In this document: positions 46,190-57,419 of the stretch, piece after piece
Layout: every line of letters begins with the position of its first letter
Position numbering within the stretch: the stretch's first letter is position 1
Source of the DNA: Halichoerus grypus
Lineage: Eukaryota; Chordata; Mammalia; Carnivora; Phocidae
Direction of reading: 5' to 3'
NCBI RefSeq assembly: GCF_964656455.1
Contig: NC_135723.1
Location: 95,991,283-96,055,282 of the forward strand
Length of the DNA stretch: 64,000 nt
Made by a program: the position numbers and the translations under genes
The notes under the pieces: generated by a model
Database searches by the model: none
Told to the model about the DNA's origin: nothing
The model's input: the letters and a program-made list of their open reading frames with translations, nothing else

Positions 46190-47125
46190 TTTTAAACGTA
46201 TGCCACCTTGTGGTCCAAGAAGGCTGCCTGAGCTCCAACCTTCACCTTATACCTTTCAAGCATTAGGAAGGAAGAAGGGCAAGGAAGATACACTATCTGC
46301 CTTATAAAAAGATGTGAAAGATAAAATGCACCACGCAATTAAGGAGATCATTTTCAGGCTCTTGCAATAAGGAACACACCCTACATCCTAAGATCCACGT
46401 GTCATCACAGTGTAATTTTGCCTTAGATTTTTATAGGGAGGCATAGACAAATCGCAGGTGGGATGATTTAGAACTGGGATCTTTTGTAATCAGGGGAAAT
46501 CTCAGTCAGCTGAACAGGAAACATTTATCTCTGTGTTTAGCTCTTTTCAGGCAAACATTTCTAATATCAGCTAATCATTCATGAGACAAAGAATGAGGTA
46601 TTGGATACACCTGGAAATAATACATTATATAGTCAATTCTATTTCAAAAAAAATAGAGCATTGGAGGAAATCTGGCCTCCTCGGGTAAACACAAGAGAAT
46701 GATCTGAGAGTCTTATGGGAGTTTTATCTAAGTCATATGGGGAGGGTATTTCCTTGAAGTAATCCTTTTCCTGGAACACAAAAAGGTGGGTGGGGGGGGT
46801 GGAGTTGTTCAGCAAACAAGGGGGTGGGGGAATTTCTTAGCCATCACGGTCTCTGGAGCCCAGGCTCAGGTGAAGCTCGACATCGTTAGAGGCTTCCTGT
46901 AAGTCTCACGCAATACTTTAGTCAAACCTAATTGGCCAGCACTTAATCACGTGGCCCATCTAGTTTTAAGGGAGGCTGGAAAATGTAGTCTTTTAGATGG
47001 GATGCAATAGTGCTCCTAAAAATGGGTACTATTGCTAAATAGAAAAAGATCCAACATTGAGAGCAGGCTAGCCAACCCTGGGTTGCTGTAACCCGACTCC
47101 ATAATAACCACTGTGTCTTTTCCTC
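46190..47125. other. No recognised gene; G-rich tract near 46,785-46,830
   Basis: Includes two G-runs separated by GAGTTGTTCAGCAAACAA. CTAATTGGCCAGCACTTAATC and GGGAGGCTGGAAAATGTAGTC at 46,925-46,992 look like an ancient DNA-transposon piece, unassigned. Confidence 0.35.
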
Positions 47126-47129
47126 TTTC

Positions 47130-47920
47130 ACCTGCCTGCCTCTCTCCTCTAGTGCCCCCAGAGTAGCCAAAGCTCTTCTAAACTATAAAACAGATCAGGT
47201 CCCTGCTTGCTTAAGACTCATCAGCTGATTTAAGAATAAAATCCAAACTGAAAAGGCCCTGAATAATCTGGCCTTTGCCTATCTGCAATTTTATCTTATA
47301 GCATTTCTTCTCCTTATATATGAAGATGCAGCCAAACTTGATTCTGTCAAGCTTTTTAAACAGAACAAGTCCTTTCTTTCTTTCTTTTTTTAATTATGTT
47401 ATGTTAATCACCATACAATACATCATTAGTTTTTGATGTAGTGTTCCATGATTCATTGTTTGTGTATAACACCCAGTGCTCCATGCAGAGCATGCCCTCC
47501 TTAATACCCATCACCAGGCTAACCCATCCTCCTATCCCCCTCCCCTCTAGAACCCTGTTTGTTTTTCAGAGTCCATAGTCTCTCATGGTTCGTCTCCCCC
47601 TCCGATTTCACCCCCTTCATTCTTCTTTCTATTTCATTTTCTTTCTAGAATGTTTGTCTCCATGTCCTGCCAAGTTCTTCACATAACTGGCTCATTTCAA
47701 GCTCAAATATCACCTCCTCAAAGAGCCTTTGATTTTCCTATCAAAAATTACTTCCCCCAGTTACTCTCTATCTTAGCACACTGTTTTTCTTTAGAACACT
47801 TGTTTATTTATTTATTGACCTTGTTTTCCACGACAAGGCAGGGACTTGGCCTAATCTGTTCACTGCTACATTCTCAGGGCCAAACATAGTATATGGTGCA
47901 TTGTAAGCTCTTTTCTCTTT
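47130..47920 (+). mobile_element. L2 3' region split by an L1 insertion
   Basis: The left part (CTGAATAATCTGGCCTTTGCC) and the right part (AATGTTTGTCTCCATGTCC, GCTCAAATATCACCTCCTC, GGCAGGGACTTGGCCTAATC, TGTTCACTGCTACATTCTC) read as one L2 3' end. The antisense L1 end at 47,383-47,640 interrupts it. Confidence 0.65.
47383..47640 (-). mobile_element. L1 3'UTR fragment (carnivore type), antisense
   Basis: Begins with TTTCTTTTTTTAATTATG (tail side), then CATTAGTTTTTGATGTAGTG, GTTCCATGATTCATTG, CAGTGCTCCATGCAGAGC, CATCACCAGGCTAACCC and CTCATGGTTCGTCTCCC. Little diverged compared with the copy at 2,117, so a relatively young L1 end. Confidence 0.8.
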
Positions 47921-47938
47921 CTCTCCCCCTCCTCATAT

Positions 47939-48021
47939 AATTGTGTATATATACACAATGTATATATTTACATATATGTACAATTTATATATATTACATA
48001 TAATATATGTATATATATATT
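47939..48021. repeat. TA-rich microsatellite region
   Basis: Repeated TATATA and TACATA units with GTATATATACAC near the start. Low complexity. Confidence 0.85.
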
Positions 48022-48695
48022 TGTATAGGATTTATTAACCACAAAAAGATTGGCATATCACTAAAAATATCTATTATACCACAGAATAAATATGAGCTAG
48101 ACATATTATTTACTTAACCTAATGGATAATACTTAATGCATAAGAGGCTTTAGGAACACCCGGCCACTCCATGAACTCCCAGGCGTTGACACCTTACATG
48201 TTGGAAGCCACTTACATAATAGAAAATACTCTTGTTTTAGGAGTCAATAGCCTGACTTTCAGTACCGAAAGGAAACAAACTCTTATATTGTTTCAAACAC
48301 TATTTGTGAAAGAGCAATAAGCTTCTATCTTGGTTAAACCATTCTCATCTAATCCCCCCACCCCGCCAACCTTTGGTTATACACTATCCAACCTTAGTCT
48401 GAATTGACACATCAGCTAAGAAATGATGATGGCCCTAGAATGACTGTAGTAGAGAAGCCCAAAAGTGAAAGGATTTGGGATATATTTTGGGGTCAGAATC
48501 AGCTCTTCTTGGTCATGCATTAAATATGGGGTATGAGAGATCTGACTCCTACATTTTTTGCTTTTGCAATGGTATATAGTAATTTTATTTACTGAGATGG
48601 GAGAGGCAAGTGAAGGGGGAGGGAAATGAATTTAAGAGGAATAATATAAATGTAGGGAATATATGTATAAATGTGGGCAGGGTCAAAACTTCACC
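48022..48695. other. No recognised feature
   Basis: Mixed AT-rich DNA with a C-run near 48,355-48,363. Nothing supported. Confidence 0.4.
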
Positions 48696-48699
48696 TGTT

Positions 48700-49175
48700 T
48701 CCTCTTACAGTCTTCAGCTGGACCTGAAAATTAAATTAGGGTAACACCAATTAACAGGAGAAAAGCATACAGATGTACTTAATATAAGTTTTATGTAACA
48801 TGGGAGCCCTCATAAGGAAATGAAGACCCAAAGAAGTGGTAAAACCTAAATGCCTTCAAACTAGGTTGAACAAAGAAAGGCAATCGTGGAAAAGTAAGTA
48901 AGATGTATGGGGAGGCTAACAGAAGATAAGCTATTTTAACAAGGTCTATTGGTACGGAATTCTCTCTGCCTCTACTCTGGGTCTCCAGTGGTAAGAATGT
49001 TTCTTTCCTCCTGGTACAGAGAGCGTAGCTTTCTCATGGGAGTTTTAGCTCCTGCTTTCAGGAAGACAAGGGGAGGTCAGAGTGCTCTTCCTGAACCTGC
49101 TGTTTTTCAAGTGCCTTTAATTCAAAATATTCCCTTATGCCACAATGGCATATTTGGGATGTCATGGACTGCCAC
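48700..49175. mobile_element. Possible LTR or other ancient repeat
   Basis: GGGTAACACCAATTAACAGG, AGGAAATGAAGACCCAAAG, CTAGGTTGAACAAAGAAAGG, GGTCTCCAGTGGTAAGAATG and CTTCCTGAACCTGCTGTTTT give a consistent repeat-like block that I recall in mammals. The family, strand and ends are uncertain. An 87-codon frame in it is not treated as a gene. Confidence 0.35.
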
Positions 49176-49479
49176 TCTTCAATGTTTAAAAACCTTACCT
49201 TATCTACCGTAGCCTTGATGATTATGTGTATTCAGTCAATAAATTACAGAATTTGGGGGGCCTGCCAAAAAGAATGTTAAAAACTGATCCTGTTTTCTGT
49301 AAAAGATTTTTATAAATAGTAAGACATATATGTTCTTAACCAAGAAGACTCATTATCTCTAAAAAAAAAAATCTCCAAGTAAATCTACTAAATTTAATGC
49401 AATACCTTTCCAAAATCCCAACAAAATTTTTATGGAATTTTACAAACTGATTTGTAAGTATGCCAGGAGAAGAATAACT

Positions 49480-49678
49480 TTTTTTTTTTTTTTGTAGAGA
49501 TAGAGTGTATGCAGGAGCAGAGGGGGAGGGGCAGAGAGAGCAGGAGAGAGAGAATCTTAAGCAGGCTCCACACCCAGTGCAGAGCCCAATGGAGGGCTCG
49601 ATTTCTTGACCCTGAGATCGTGACCTGAGCCGAAATCAAGAGTTGGACGCTTAACTGACTGAGCTACCCAGGCACCCC
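49480..49678 (-). mobile_element. Diverged SINEC, inverted
   Basis: T-run at 49,480-49,493, GA-rich body, TTCTTGACCCTGAGATCGTG, TTAACTGACTGAGCTACCCAG at the right. AGAATAACTTTTTT before and CCAATAACATTTTTTT after indicate the target duplication. Older subfamily. Confidence 0.9.
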
Positions 49679-49776
49679 AATAACATTTTTTTAAGAAGGT
49701 CAATAAGAAGAGATTTTTCCTAGTAGGTAAAGAAAAATATATGTCATTACGGTAGTTTTAAAAAGGTAGCATGAGG

Positions 49777-49946
49777 GGGGTCAGTGCCTGGGTGGCTCAG
49801 CTGGTTAAACATATAAGTCCCGATCTCAGCTCAGGCCTTGATCTCAGGGTTGTAAGTTCAAGCCCCATGTTGGGCTCCAGGCTGGGAGTAGAGCCTACTT
49901 AAAAGAAAATTTTAAAAAAAATTTAAAAATTAAAAATAAAAAAAAA
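49777..49946 (+). mobile_element. Older SINEC with TSD
   Basis: GTGCCTGGGTGGCTCAGCTG, CAGGGTTGTAAGTTCAAGCC with a B-box-like core, GGGCTCCAGGCTGGGAGTAG and an A-rich tail. The target-site duplication TAAAAAGGTAGCATGAG is at 49,760-49,776 and 49,947-49,963. It forms an inverted pair with 49,480-49,678. Confidence 0.93.
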
Positions 49947-51054
49947 TAAAAAGGTAGCATGAGCATAAACTTTGATAGAATAAAATAGAGTTCAGAAATA
50001 CACTTAGATATGTGGGAATTTAGTCTACAATAAAGGTGACATTTTACATTAGATGGAAAATATAGTGATAAATTTAATAAATATCTTTTTAAAATAAATA
50101 TCTTTGATGTAATTATCTATACATGGAAATGAATAAAAATAAATTTCTGCTTCATACCATATAAAGATAAATTTCTAGTGTATTAAAAGCTAAATATAAA
50201 AGTCAAATCCTTTTTGAGTAAGGATTTTAAAAAATAATATTTAGATGCGGAAGGTCTTCTTTAGTAACTCACAAAACTCAGAAGTCAAATCAGATTTGAC
50301 TAAGAAATTTCAAACTTCTATAAAGAGAAAAACAACCTAAAGAGACAAGCAGCACATGGGGAAGAAATCTTTGCGGCATAAATATCAAACTTACTAGCCC
50401 GAACATAAAAAGAGCTTCTGCCAATCAATAAGACAAAAAGGAAGCAGTTCAGGGAAGGAAAAAGAATGCTAATAAATACATCAAAGATACCCAACTCTAT
50501 AATAATTATGGAAATACAAATAAAAACAATAAACCTTATAAAATTAAAGAATGGAAAAAATGAATAATAGTGTTTAAGAGGACTTGGGGAAATGGGCATT
50601 TTCATACACATTTACGTATTATAAGTGGGTAATTCCTTTTCCGATAGTGAATTTGATCATTTCTATCATTATTTTAAATGCACATTCCTTGTGATCCAGC
50701 TCTTCTACTTCTAAGCCTCTGCCTGAAAATAGTACTTGCATACTTTTTAATGATGTGTGCACACAGATGTTACTGTTGCATGGTTTAAAATGGCAAAAAG
50801 TTAAAAATGTCCAAAATAAAGGAATGATTGAATAAATTAACTTAAAGAATACAATATAATCTGATGCAGTGATTAAATGAAATGAAGCAGATCTCTATAT
50901 ACTATAGAAATTGACAAACTGATTTTACAATACATATGGAATTTCAAAGGACACGGAATAGCCAGAACAATGTTTACAAAGAAGAATAAAGTGGGAGAAA
51001 ATATCTCTAAAAAAGGTAAGATGCAGGATAATATGTAGAACAATAATTTTTAAA

Positions 51055-51185
51055 CTATAATGCTCTTAAAATTCACCTGAGGAGCTTGTTTAAAAATAAA
51101 GATTTTTGAGGCCACACTCCCAGAAATCCTGACAACCCAGGTGATTTGGATGGATTGACAACCATCCTTCAGAAGCACCACCCCA
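51055..51185 (+). mobile_element. MER5-like DNA transposon remnant
   Basis: AAATTCACCTGAGGAGCTTG, GTTTAAAAATAAAGATTT, GAGGCCACACTCCCAGAAAT and CAACCCAGGTGATTTGGATG match the body of a MER5-type element in a diverged form. Confidence 0.5.
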
Positions 51186-51189
51186 AATT

Positions 51190-51828
51190 CATGCTTTGTT
51201 TTTCAGTGGTTAAATATATATGCTCCAGGGAATAGACAAAGCTCGCTTAAACAGCATTTATGTTATATTACATACTCATATGTATTTCTATGTACTATGT
51301 TTATTTTGCCAGCTATGCTCTGTTTAAAACCACAGACCCCACCCCTTACCCACCTTTATCTTTTGGTGAATATGAGACTCACTTAGGACATCACTCCAAT
51401 TCATAATTTTTGGTCATTTTTAGTATGAACATAAGTATATTTTAATTATTTAATTAGTATATTTTAATTATATTAAGCATATAGTATGATAGTATATTTT
51501 CATATATTTTAATTAAGTATTCAATAAGCATATTTTAATACTAAAATTTAATGTAAGACTAAAAACTAGATATTAAAATAGGCTCAATTATTAAAATTCT
51601 GGACTAGTCACTGTAAAACTTAGATCTCATGTTTGATTAAAATCTTTCTTCCTCTCCCATCTCCCAAATGAGACTTGTGGGGTTAGCAATATTAAGTGCA
51701 GGAGAAAAGCATTCTGCTCTCTCACGACTTTCCCTTTCCCACCCTTCTTTGGGATTAACACTCAACTTTGGAGCATGAAGAGGGAAAAAGTAGACTGTCA
51801 AGATGATATTGCTGTCTTTTTCGTTGGT
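51190..51828. other. No recognised gene; TA-rich part at 51,425-51,545
   Basis: TATTTTAATTA-type units recur five or six times at 51,425-51,545. The rest is AT-rich without signals. Confidence 0.45.
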
Positions 51829-51843
51829 TATCATGGGCTTTTT

Positions 51844-52035
51844 TTTTTTTTTTAAGATTTTATTTATTTGCGAGAGAGAGAATGAGAGACAGAGAGCATG
51901 AGAGGGAGGAGGGTCAGAGGGAGAAGCAGACTCCCTGCTGAGCAGGGAGCCTGATGTGGGACTCGATCCCGGGACTCCAGGATCATGACCTGAGCCGAAG
52001 GCAGTCGTTTAACCAACTGAGCCACCCAGGCGCCC
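51844..52035 (-). mobile_element. SINEC, inverted, with TSD
   Basis: T-run, AAGATTTTATTTATTTGCG, GA-rich body, GACTCGATCCCGGGACTCC, and GAGCCACCCAGGCGCCC. The target-site duplication TATCATGGGCTTTT is at 51,829-51,842 and 52,036-52,049. Close to the young subfamily. Confidence 0.95.
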
Positions 52036-52163
52036 TATCATGGGCTTTTGACTGCTTGCAGACATCAGTGTGAACTGAAAGTGGTATCATCACACGACAT
52101 TGATAAAGGAATCAATTCAAAACAGCTCCTATAGGCATAGCCTGGTACCACACACTGCAGAGA

Positions 52164-52188
52164 CCCCCCCCCCCCACACACACACACA
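52164..52188. repeat. C12 run joined to (CA)n
   Basis: Twelve consecutive C residues followed by about six AC units. Prone to length change and to sequencing error. Confidence 0.9.
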
Positions 52189-52489
52189 ACCAAGCCTATA
52201 GTCCCTACCTTCACCTACTTACAATCTGGGCCTATCTGTAAGCAGAGGATCCATTTTCTGTACTTCTCAGGAAGTAGGCACCAAAGGGCTTGGTCATGAT
52301 GTCCTCAACTCCAGAACACGCCATATTGCCACATGGTTTGGTTTGGGTTTCTCAGGAGCAGAACCTAAAATGGGGATTTGGGGTATAAGTACAGCTGGCC
52401 CTTTGACAACATGAGTTTGAACTGCATGGGTCACTTATTTGTGGATTTTATTTTTATAAATACAGTATAGTCCTGTAGATGCATTTTCT

Positions 52490-52691
52490 CTTTTAAAAGA
52501 TTTTATTTATTTATTTAACAGAGAGATAGAGCCAGAGAGCACAAGTGGAGGGGATGGCAGAGGGAGAGAGAGAAGCAGGCTCCCCACTGAGCAGGGAGTC
52601 AGATGCGGGGGCTCGATCCCAGGCCCCTGGACCCTGGGATCATGCCATAAGCCGAAGGGAGATGCTTAACCATCTAAGCCACCCAGGCACC
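52490..52691 (-). mobile_element. Diverged SINEC, inverted
   Basis: AAAAGATTTTATTTATTTATTT at the left, GAGATAGAGCCAGAGAGCAC, GGGGCTCGATCCCAGGCCCC, and CTAAGCCACCCAGGCACCCC at the right. TTTTCTCTTTT before and CTCTTTCTT after may be a worn duplication. Confidence 0.92.
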
Positions 52692-52699
52692 CCTCTTTC

Positions 52700-53035
52700 T
52701 TAGGATTTTCTTAACATTTTCTTTTCTCTAGCTTACTTTATTGTAAGAGTATAGTATTTAATATATATAACATACAAAATATGTGTTAATTAACGATTTA
52801 TGTTATCTGTAAGGCTTCCAGTGAACAGTAGGCTATTAGTAGCTAAGATTTTAGGGAGTCAAAAGTTATATCTGGATTTTCAACTATAGGGGATGTTGGC
52901 ATCCTTAACCCCCACATTGTTTGGAGGTCAATTGTTTTATCTGGATGTACAGAAGCACTTGTCAAGAGTGAAGTTATTAAAGAAGGGGCTACAGAAGGGT
53001 GCATAAAACAGATCTCTATGGGACACTGGAGCTGC
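52700..53035. other. No recognised feature
   Basis: AT-rich with a weak 86-codon minus-strand frame that continues into the next L1. Nothing supported. Confidence 0.4.
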
Positions 53036-53039
53036 ATCC

Positions 53040-55910
53040 CATGCAAAATGCTAGGAAACAAATACTTCAGGGTTGTACCACTTATGGGATATTTATACAT
53101 CAACTGTTATACATCAATTGTTTCTTGTTAGTATATAGAATATAATTTATTTTTTAAATTGGTCTTGTTATCCTGTGATCTTGTTAAATTTACTTATTAG
53201 TCATTTAACATTTTTGTAGATTTCTTAGAATTTACAGATCATGTTGTGTGCAAATCTGATTATTTTGCCTGTAATATGGTTTTATTTCTTCCTTTCCAAT
53301 CTATATGTCTTTTATTTATTTATTGTTATTTTTGGCCTTATTGCGCTGGGTAGGACCTCCAGTATAATTTCAAAAGGAAGAGACATCCTTGCCTTGTTTC
53401 AAATCTTAGGCATAGATCATTCAGTCTTTTACCATTAATTATAAGGTTATGTGTAGGTTTTTCATAAATGTGCTTTATTGGGGTGAGGAATTTTCCTTCT
53501 ATTCCTTAGTTTGCTGAGATTTTTACTCTACATGAGCTAATTTTGTGAAATGTCTCCCCCTGCCCCACTGGTTAAGATTATATGACTTAAGATTTTATGA
53601 TTACATGACTTAAGATTACAATTATATGGTTTTTCTACTTAATTCAGTTAATATGACAATCATTGCTTGATATTAAAATGTTAAGCCAATCTTAACTCCA
53701 TTAATTGGTCATGATGTATTATCCTTTTTATATATTATTAATTTGATTTTCTCATATTTTGTTAAAGATTTTGCATCTATGATCATGAGTAAATATTAGT
53801 TAATGTTATTCCTTTCCTATAAGAGCTTTGGTTTTAGGTGAGGGCCTTCAGCTGTGCTGCCTTGGGAAAGGGATGAGGTGGGTAAAGTCAAAGTGTTCCT
53901 CATACCCATCCAAATTCATATTTTTTTGCTCTAATGGTGTGCTGGATCTTGTCCTCTGGAAACCTGTACTTCCACAAATGCTCTCTCAGATGTGGGTGAT
54001 TATCTAAGACAGTGTTTTCCAGGGGCTTCCAGATCATGGCTGAGCAAGGCTGGAGCTGGTTCATGAACAGCTGCAGATTCCACACCTGCCCCTGGTGGTC
54101 TGTCTGCCTATTACCCCATGCATGGGTAGGCAAGATTCCTCCTGGATCCCTTGGTATATGGTGCTGGAATCCCACAGCTCCCTCAAGGGCACTTTTGTCT
54201 GGATGGATTCTAAATTTTTGTTCAGGGAGGGGGACAAATATGAGGGACATCTTATGCCACCATGATGCTGACATCACTGTGAATTTTTCGTTTCAGGTAT
54301 TGTATTTTTCAATGCTAGAAGTTCTGTTTTATTATTTAAAAAATATCTTCCATTTTCCTATAAAGCCTTGAGCATAATTATAACAGCTTTTTAAGAGTCT
54401 CTATCTTCTAATTCTATCATCTCTGCCATTTGGGGATCTTTTTATAGCCTTTTTTTTTTTTCCTTCCTGCTATGGGTCAAGTAATTCTGCTTCTTTGCAT
54501 GTCTAGGAATTTTTGGTTAGGTGCTGGACATGATTGTTTTTGTGTAGTTGAATTAATTTTGTTTTTTTTTCCTTTAAAGTTCTTGAACTATGTTTTGGTG
54601 GACAGTTAAGTTACTTGAGGATCTGCTTCATTCTCTTGAGGTTTGTCTTCAGGCTTTCTTAGAATGAGTCTATAGTACTGCAGCCTTTACTCTAGGTCTA
54701 TTGAGTCCCAGTACTAAGGCGTGACTCTTCTGAAGTCTCTAGCAAATGTCCTGTGTATTTAACAGGTTTGTCCCTCTCTGGCTGATAGGAATTCCAATAT
54801 CCCCCAACCCTATTTGAAGTCTGGGAATTTTTTAGTTTATAGTTTTCTAGATGTTGTTTTTGGCTGGTCTTGTAGAGTTCTTACTTAATGCACAACCAGA
54901 ATTGAATTCAGACAAGGACTTGACGTGATCTCTATGCAGATCTCTGGAGCTCCTTTTCTGCATGGTTCCTTGGTACTTTGCCCTGAAAATATCAGCCACC
55001 TTCGCCTCCCCAAAGTTTATGTCTCTCTTTTCATCTCAGTGAGGCAGACTTGTTTTGGTTTGTTTTGTATCTATGCTGTAATATGGCAATTACTTCCAGA
55101 TAGAAAGCTGAAATGATCATAGGGCTCATCTTATTTGTTTCTCTTCTCTCAGGCATCACATTTCTGCTTTGTTTCATATATTTTATGCAGTTTTCTGGTT
55201 GTTTATGCAGGAAAGCTGGTCTTGTGCCACATATTTCCTTATGGGAGGAAGTTCTTTTCATAAAGTTGAAAATTAAAACTTAAATCCCAAAAAGTTCTTT
55301 GGAAGTTTTGTGCTCATGATGAAGAATTTTTGGCTGTTGATCCATAGGATAGAATGGGTGATTGATTTCATTACCCTTCCTCATTCAACCCATTATCTGT
55401 AGAACCATTCTTTGGGGCATCTCACTTTGAAATTCAGTTATTCCTGAGTCAGATCTTTTTTGGTTAGATGTCTCTAGAAAATAAATCATTTAATTTTCTA
55501 TGTGGATGGTCTAACAATTCTCTTTTCAGTTTTACTTTTTATGCTGCTTAACCATATTCTGAGGATATTTTCCATTAATTTTTTGATATTTTCAGAATCA
55601 TTTTTTTCATTCATTTTCAAATCCAACTGATGTTTTATTCATACCTCTTTATACTATTATGACATCCATTCTTCCTTTTACTTTTTCAGTTATTTTAAGC
55701 TTATTTTATAGTCCTTCTCAGATTGTCAAGTCATCTGTAATTTTTAAGTCTTAATTTTCCTATTGCTTCTACTGACTTTTTGACATTGTTATTTGTTTCT
55801 TTATGGTTTAAAATTTTTGATTATATGTAAACAGCGGTTGTGTTTGCTTATGAAAACATCCTTTGGATTTCAACATTTCTGAATGAGATTTTACTTTAAA
55901 TTTTCAGTTT
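53040..55910 (-). mobile_element. Antisense old L1: ORF2 piece plus 5'-side non-coding region
   Basis: 53,240-53,780 is the reverse complement of L1 ORF2 (TTATTGCGCTGGGTAGGACC, GACATCCTTGCCTTGTTTC, TCAGTCTTTTACCATTAATT, CCTTCTATTCCTTAGTTTGC, TATCCTTTTTATATATTA). 53,835-54,290 (GGGCCTTCAGCTGTGCTGCC, TCCTCTGGAAACCTGTACTTC, TCTAAGACAGTGTTTTCCAGG, GGGACATCTTATGCCACCAT) and 54,290-55,260 (GTTAAGTTACTTGAGGATC, TACTAAGGCGTGACTCTTC) recall the 5' non-coding region of old L1 elements, also antisense. ORF1 and most of ORF2 are absent, so the copy is rearranged. The 125-codon minus-strand frame at 53,900-54,277 lies inside the 5'-region part and is not a separate gene. The limit toward 55,910 is uncertain. 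Confidence 0.65.
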
Positions 55911-55914
55911 ACAG

Positions 55915-56156
55915 TTTTTGCACCAATGTGTGGCAGAAATTTCAGGCTAGTCTCTTCACAGCTGGTTTTTAATTGCCTTTCTCTTCAGTACACTGACTGA
56001 AGTACAAGGAAGCTACCTTATGGTTTTGCTGGTTGAGTTCATGAGTGGAAGTGGCAGGCCCACCACATGAATCCCAGATATGCTTTAGTGTCTGGTCCCC
56101 AACTGTAAGGTCCATAGCAGGGTCTGAATCCTTATTAGTAGCAGCTGAATCATCAT

Positions 56157-56191
<35 letters not shown>

Positions 56192-56590
56192 CACATCTAT
56201 ACACAACATACATATATATACACAAAACAAATACATTTATGTATACATATTCACACACTTGTATATTAAAATATATCTAACATTTCAGTATATTTATGGT
56301 GGGAGGATGAATCTTCTATATCCGTTTAGCTGACATATAAATAAAATGTACCTAAAATTACTTTAAAATGTGGGAATTTCTACGTATGCATGTGTGCTGT
56401 TGTGTGAGCAGAGGAGAAGATAAAGAAGGAGCCGTTTTCTTTTGAATAACAGAGGAAACTTAGCATCCTTAGTGATGAATTTACATGCCTCCTACACTTC
56501 AGAAATACTCTTCCCTTTTAGTCCAACTCCACAACTTCTCCCTTATACACTCTCCTCCAACTACACACCCAATCTTTCCCTTTGTGTTTT
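55915..56590. other. No recognised gene; holds a GT microsatellite
   Basis: Unique-looking DNA around the GT repeat at 56,161-56,188 and the TATACA-rich stretch up to 56,260. Frames crossing it are poly-Val/Cys or poly-His/Thr artefacts. Confidence 0.45.
56161..56188. repeat. (GT)14 microsatellite
   Basis: Uninterrupted GT run followed by ATACACATCTATACAC. Likely length-polymorphic. Confidence 0.95.
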
Positions 56591-56594
56591 CTAA

Positions 56595-57120
56595 AAATTT
56601 CTCCAACTCATTCACTGCCTCCTTATTTCAGGCCTCCATCATATTTCACTGGACTCAGGCGATATCCCCTGAAAAAAAAAATCTGCATCCAGTCTTCTCC
56701 TCACTCGCTCCACCCAGATGGCATAGTTCTCTCTCTTAAACACAGTCTAATTATGTCACTCCTCTGCCTAAAATGACTAATGGTTTCCAGCTACTCTGGA
56801 GATAAAGACCAAAATCTTTAACGTGTTCTAAAAGACCCAGAATGTTCTACTCCTGCCTCATCCTCCAGCCTCACATGCCACATTTCTTAGCACGCTGACC
56901 TTTCCTTTTCAGTTTCTTGAGTTCCTCCCAATTCGGGGCCTTTACCTATACTACTTGCTTGATCTGTAATGTTGTTCTGGAAAATTATAATTAAATACTT
57001 ATTCTTGCAATTGCTTGTTAAATGTCTATTTTCTCCTCATAGACTGTAAGTTCCATGAAGACAGGAACCAATCTTGTTCCAGCTCTCAAAAGGCTTGTTC
57101 AACAAATATTTGTTGAAGGA
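56595..57120 (+). mobile_element. L2 fragment
   Basis: TCTAATTATGTCACTCCTCTG, ATGGTTTCCAGCTACTCTGG, TTCTACTCCTGCCTCATCC, TTCGGGGCCTTTACCTATAC, GACTGTAAGTTCCATGAAGA and CAACAAATATTTGTTGAAGG follow the L2 3' region to its end on the plus strand. Confidence 0.7.
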
Positions 57121-57220
57121 AGAAAGGAAGGCAGAACAGAAATAAGAAAATGAAATATCAAGAGCCTTAATTTGAATCAACTTTTGTTAAAGTGCAATTG
57201 ATCCAAGTATAAACAAGAGT

Positions 57221-57407
57221 AGGGATGCCTGGGTGGCTCAGTTGGTTAAGCGTCTGCCTTTAGCTCTGGTCATGATCCCGGGGTCCTGGGATTGAGTCCT
57301 GTGTTGGGCTCCCTGCTCAGTGGGGAGTCTGCTTCTCCCTCTGCCTCTGCCACTCCCCCTGCTTACACTCTCTCTGACAAATAAATAAATAAAATCTTAA
57401 AAAAAAA
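57221..57407 (+). mobile_element. SINEC with short TSD
   Basis: AGGGATGCCTGGGTGGCTCAG head, TAAGCGTCTGCCTTTAGCTC, TTGGGCTCCCTGCTCAGTGG, CCCCCTGCTTACACTCTC, and an AAATAAATAAATAAAATC tail. The duplication AAACAAGAGT is at 57,211-57,220 and 57,408-57,417. Confidence 0.94.
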
Positions 57408-57419
57408 AACAAGAGTGAA

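Larger units (their letters stand above)
49330..51030 (+). mobile_element. Old L1 ORF2 end and 3'UTR, broken by two SINECs
   Basis: AATGCAATACCTTTCCAAAATC and ACAAACTGATTTGTAAGTA at the left, then GTGGGAATTTAGTCTACAAT, AAATTTCTAGTGTATTAAAAG, AAAGAGCTTCTGCCAATC and GGAAATACAAATAAAAACA follow L1 ORF2 order. The 3' part (AATGTCCAAAATAAAGGAAT) is more worn. The two SINECs at 49,480 and 49,777 are later insertions. Confidence 0.65.

Noticed and set aside
53900..54277. 125-codon minus-strand frame, Trp-rich, looks protein-like
   Set aside because: The DNA matches my memory of the 5' non-coding region of old L1 elements, continuous with L1 sequence on both sides.
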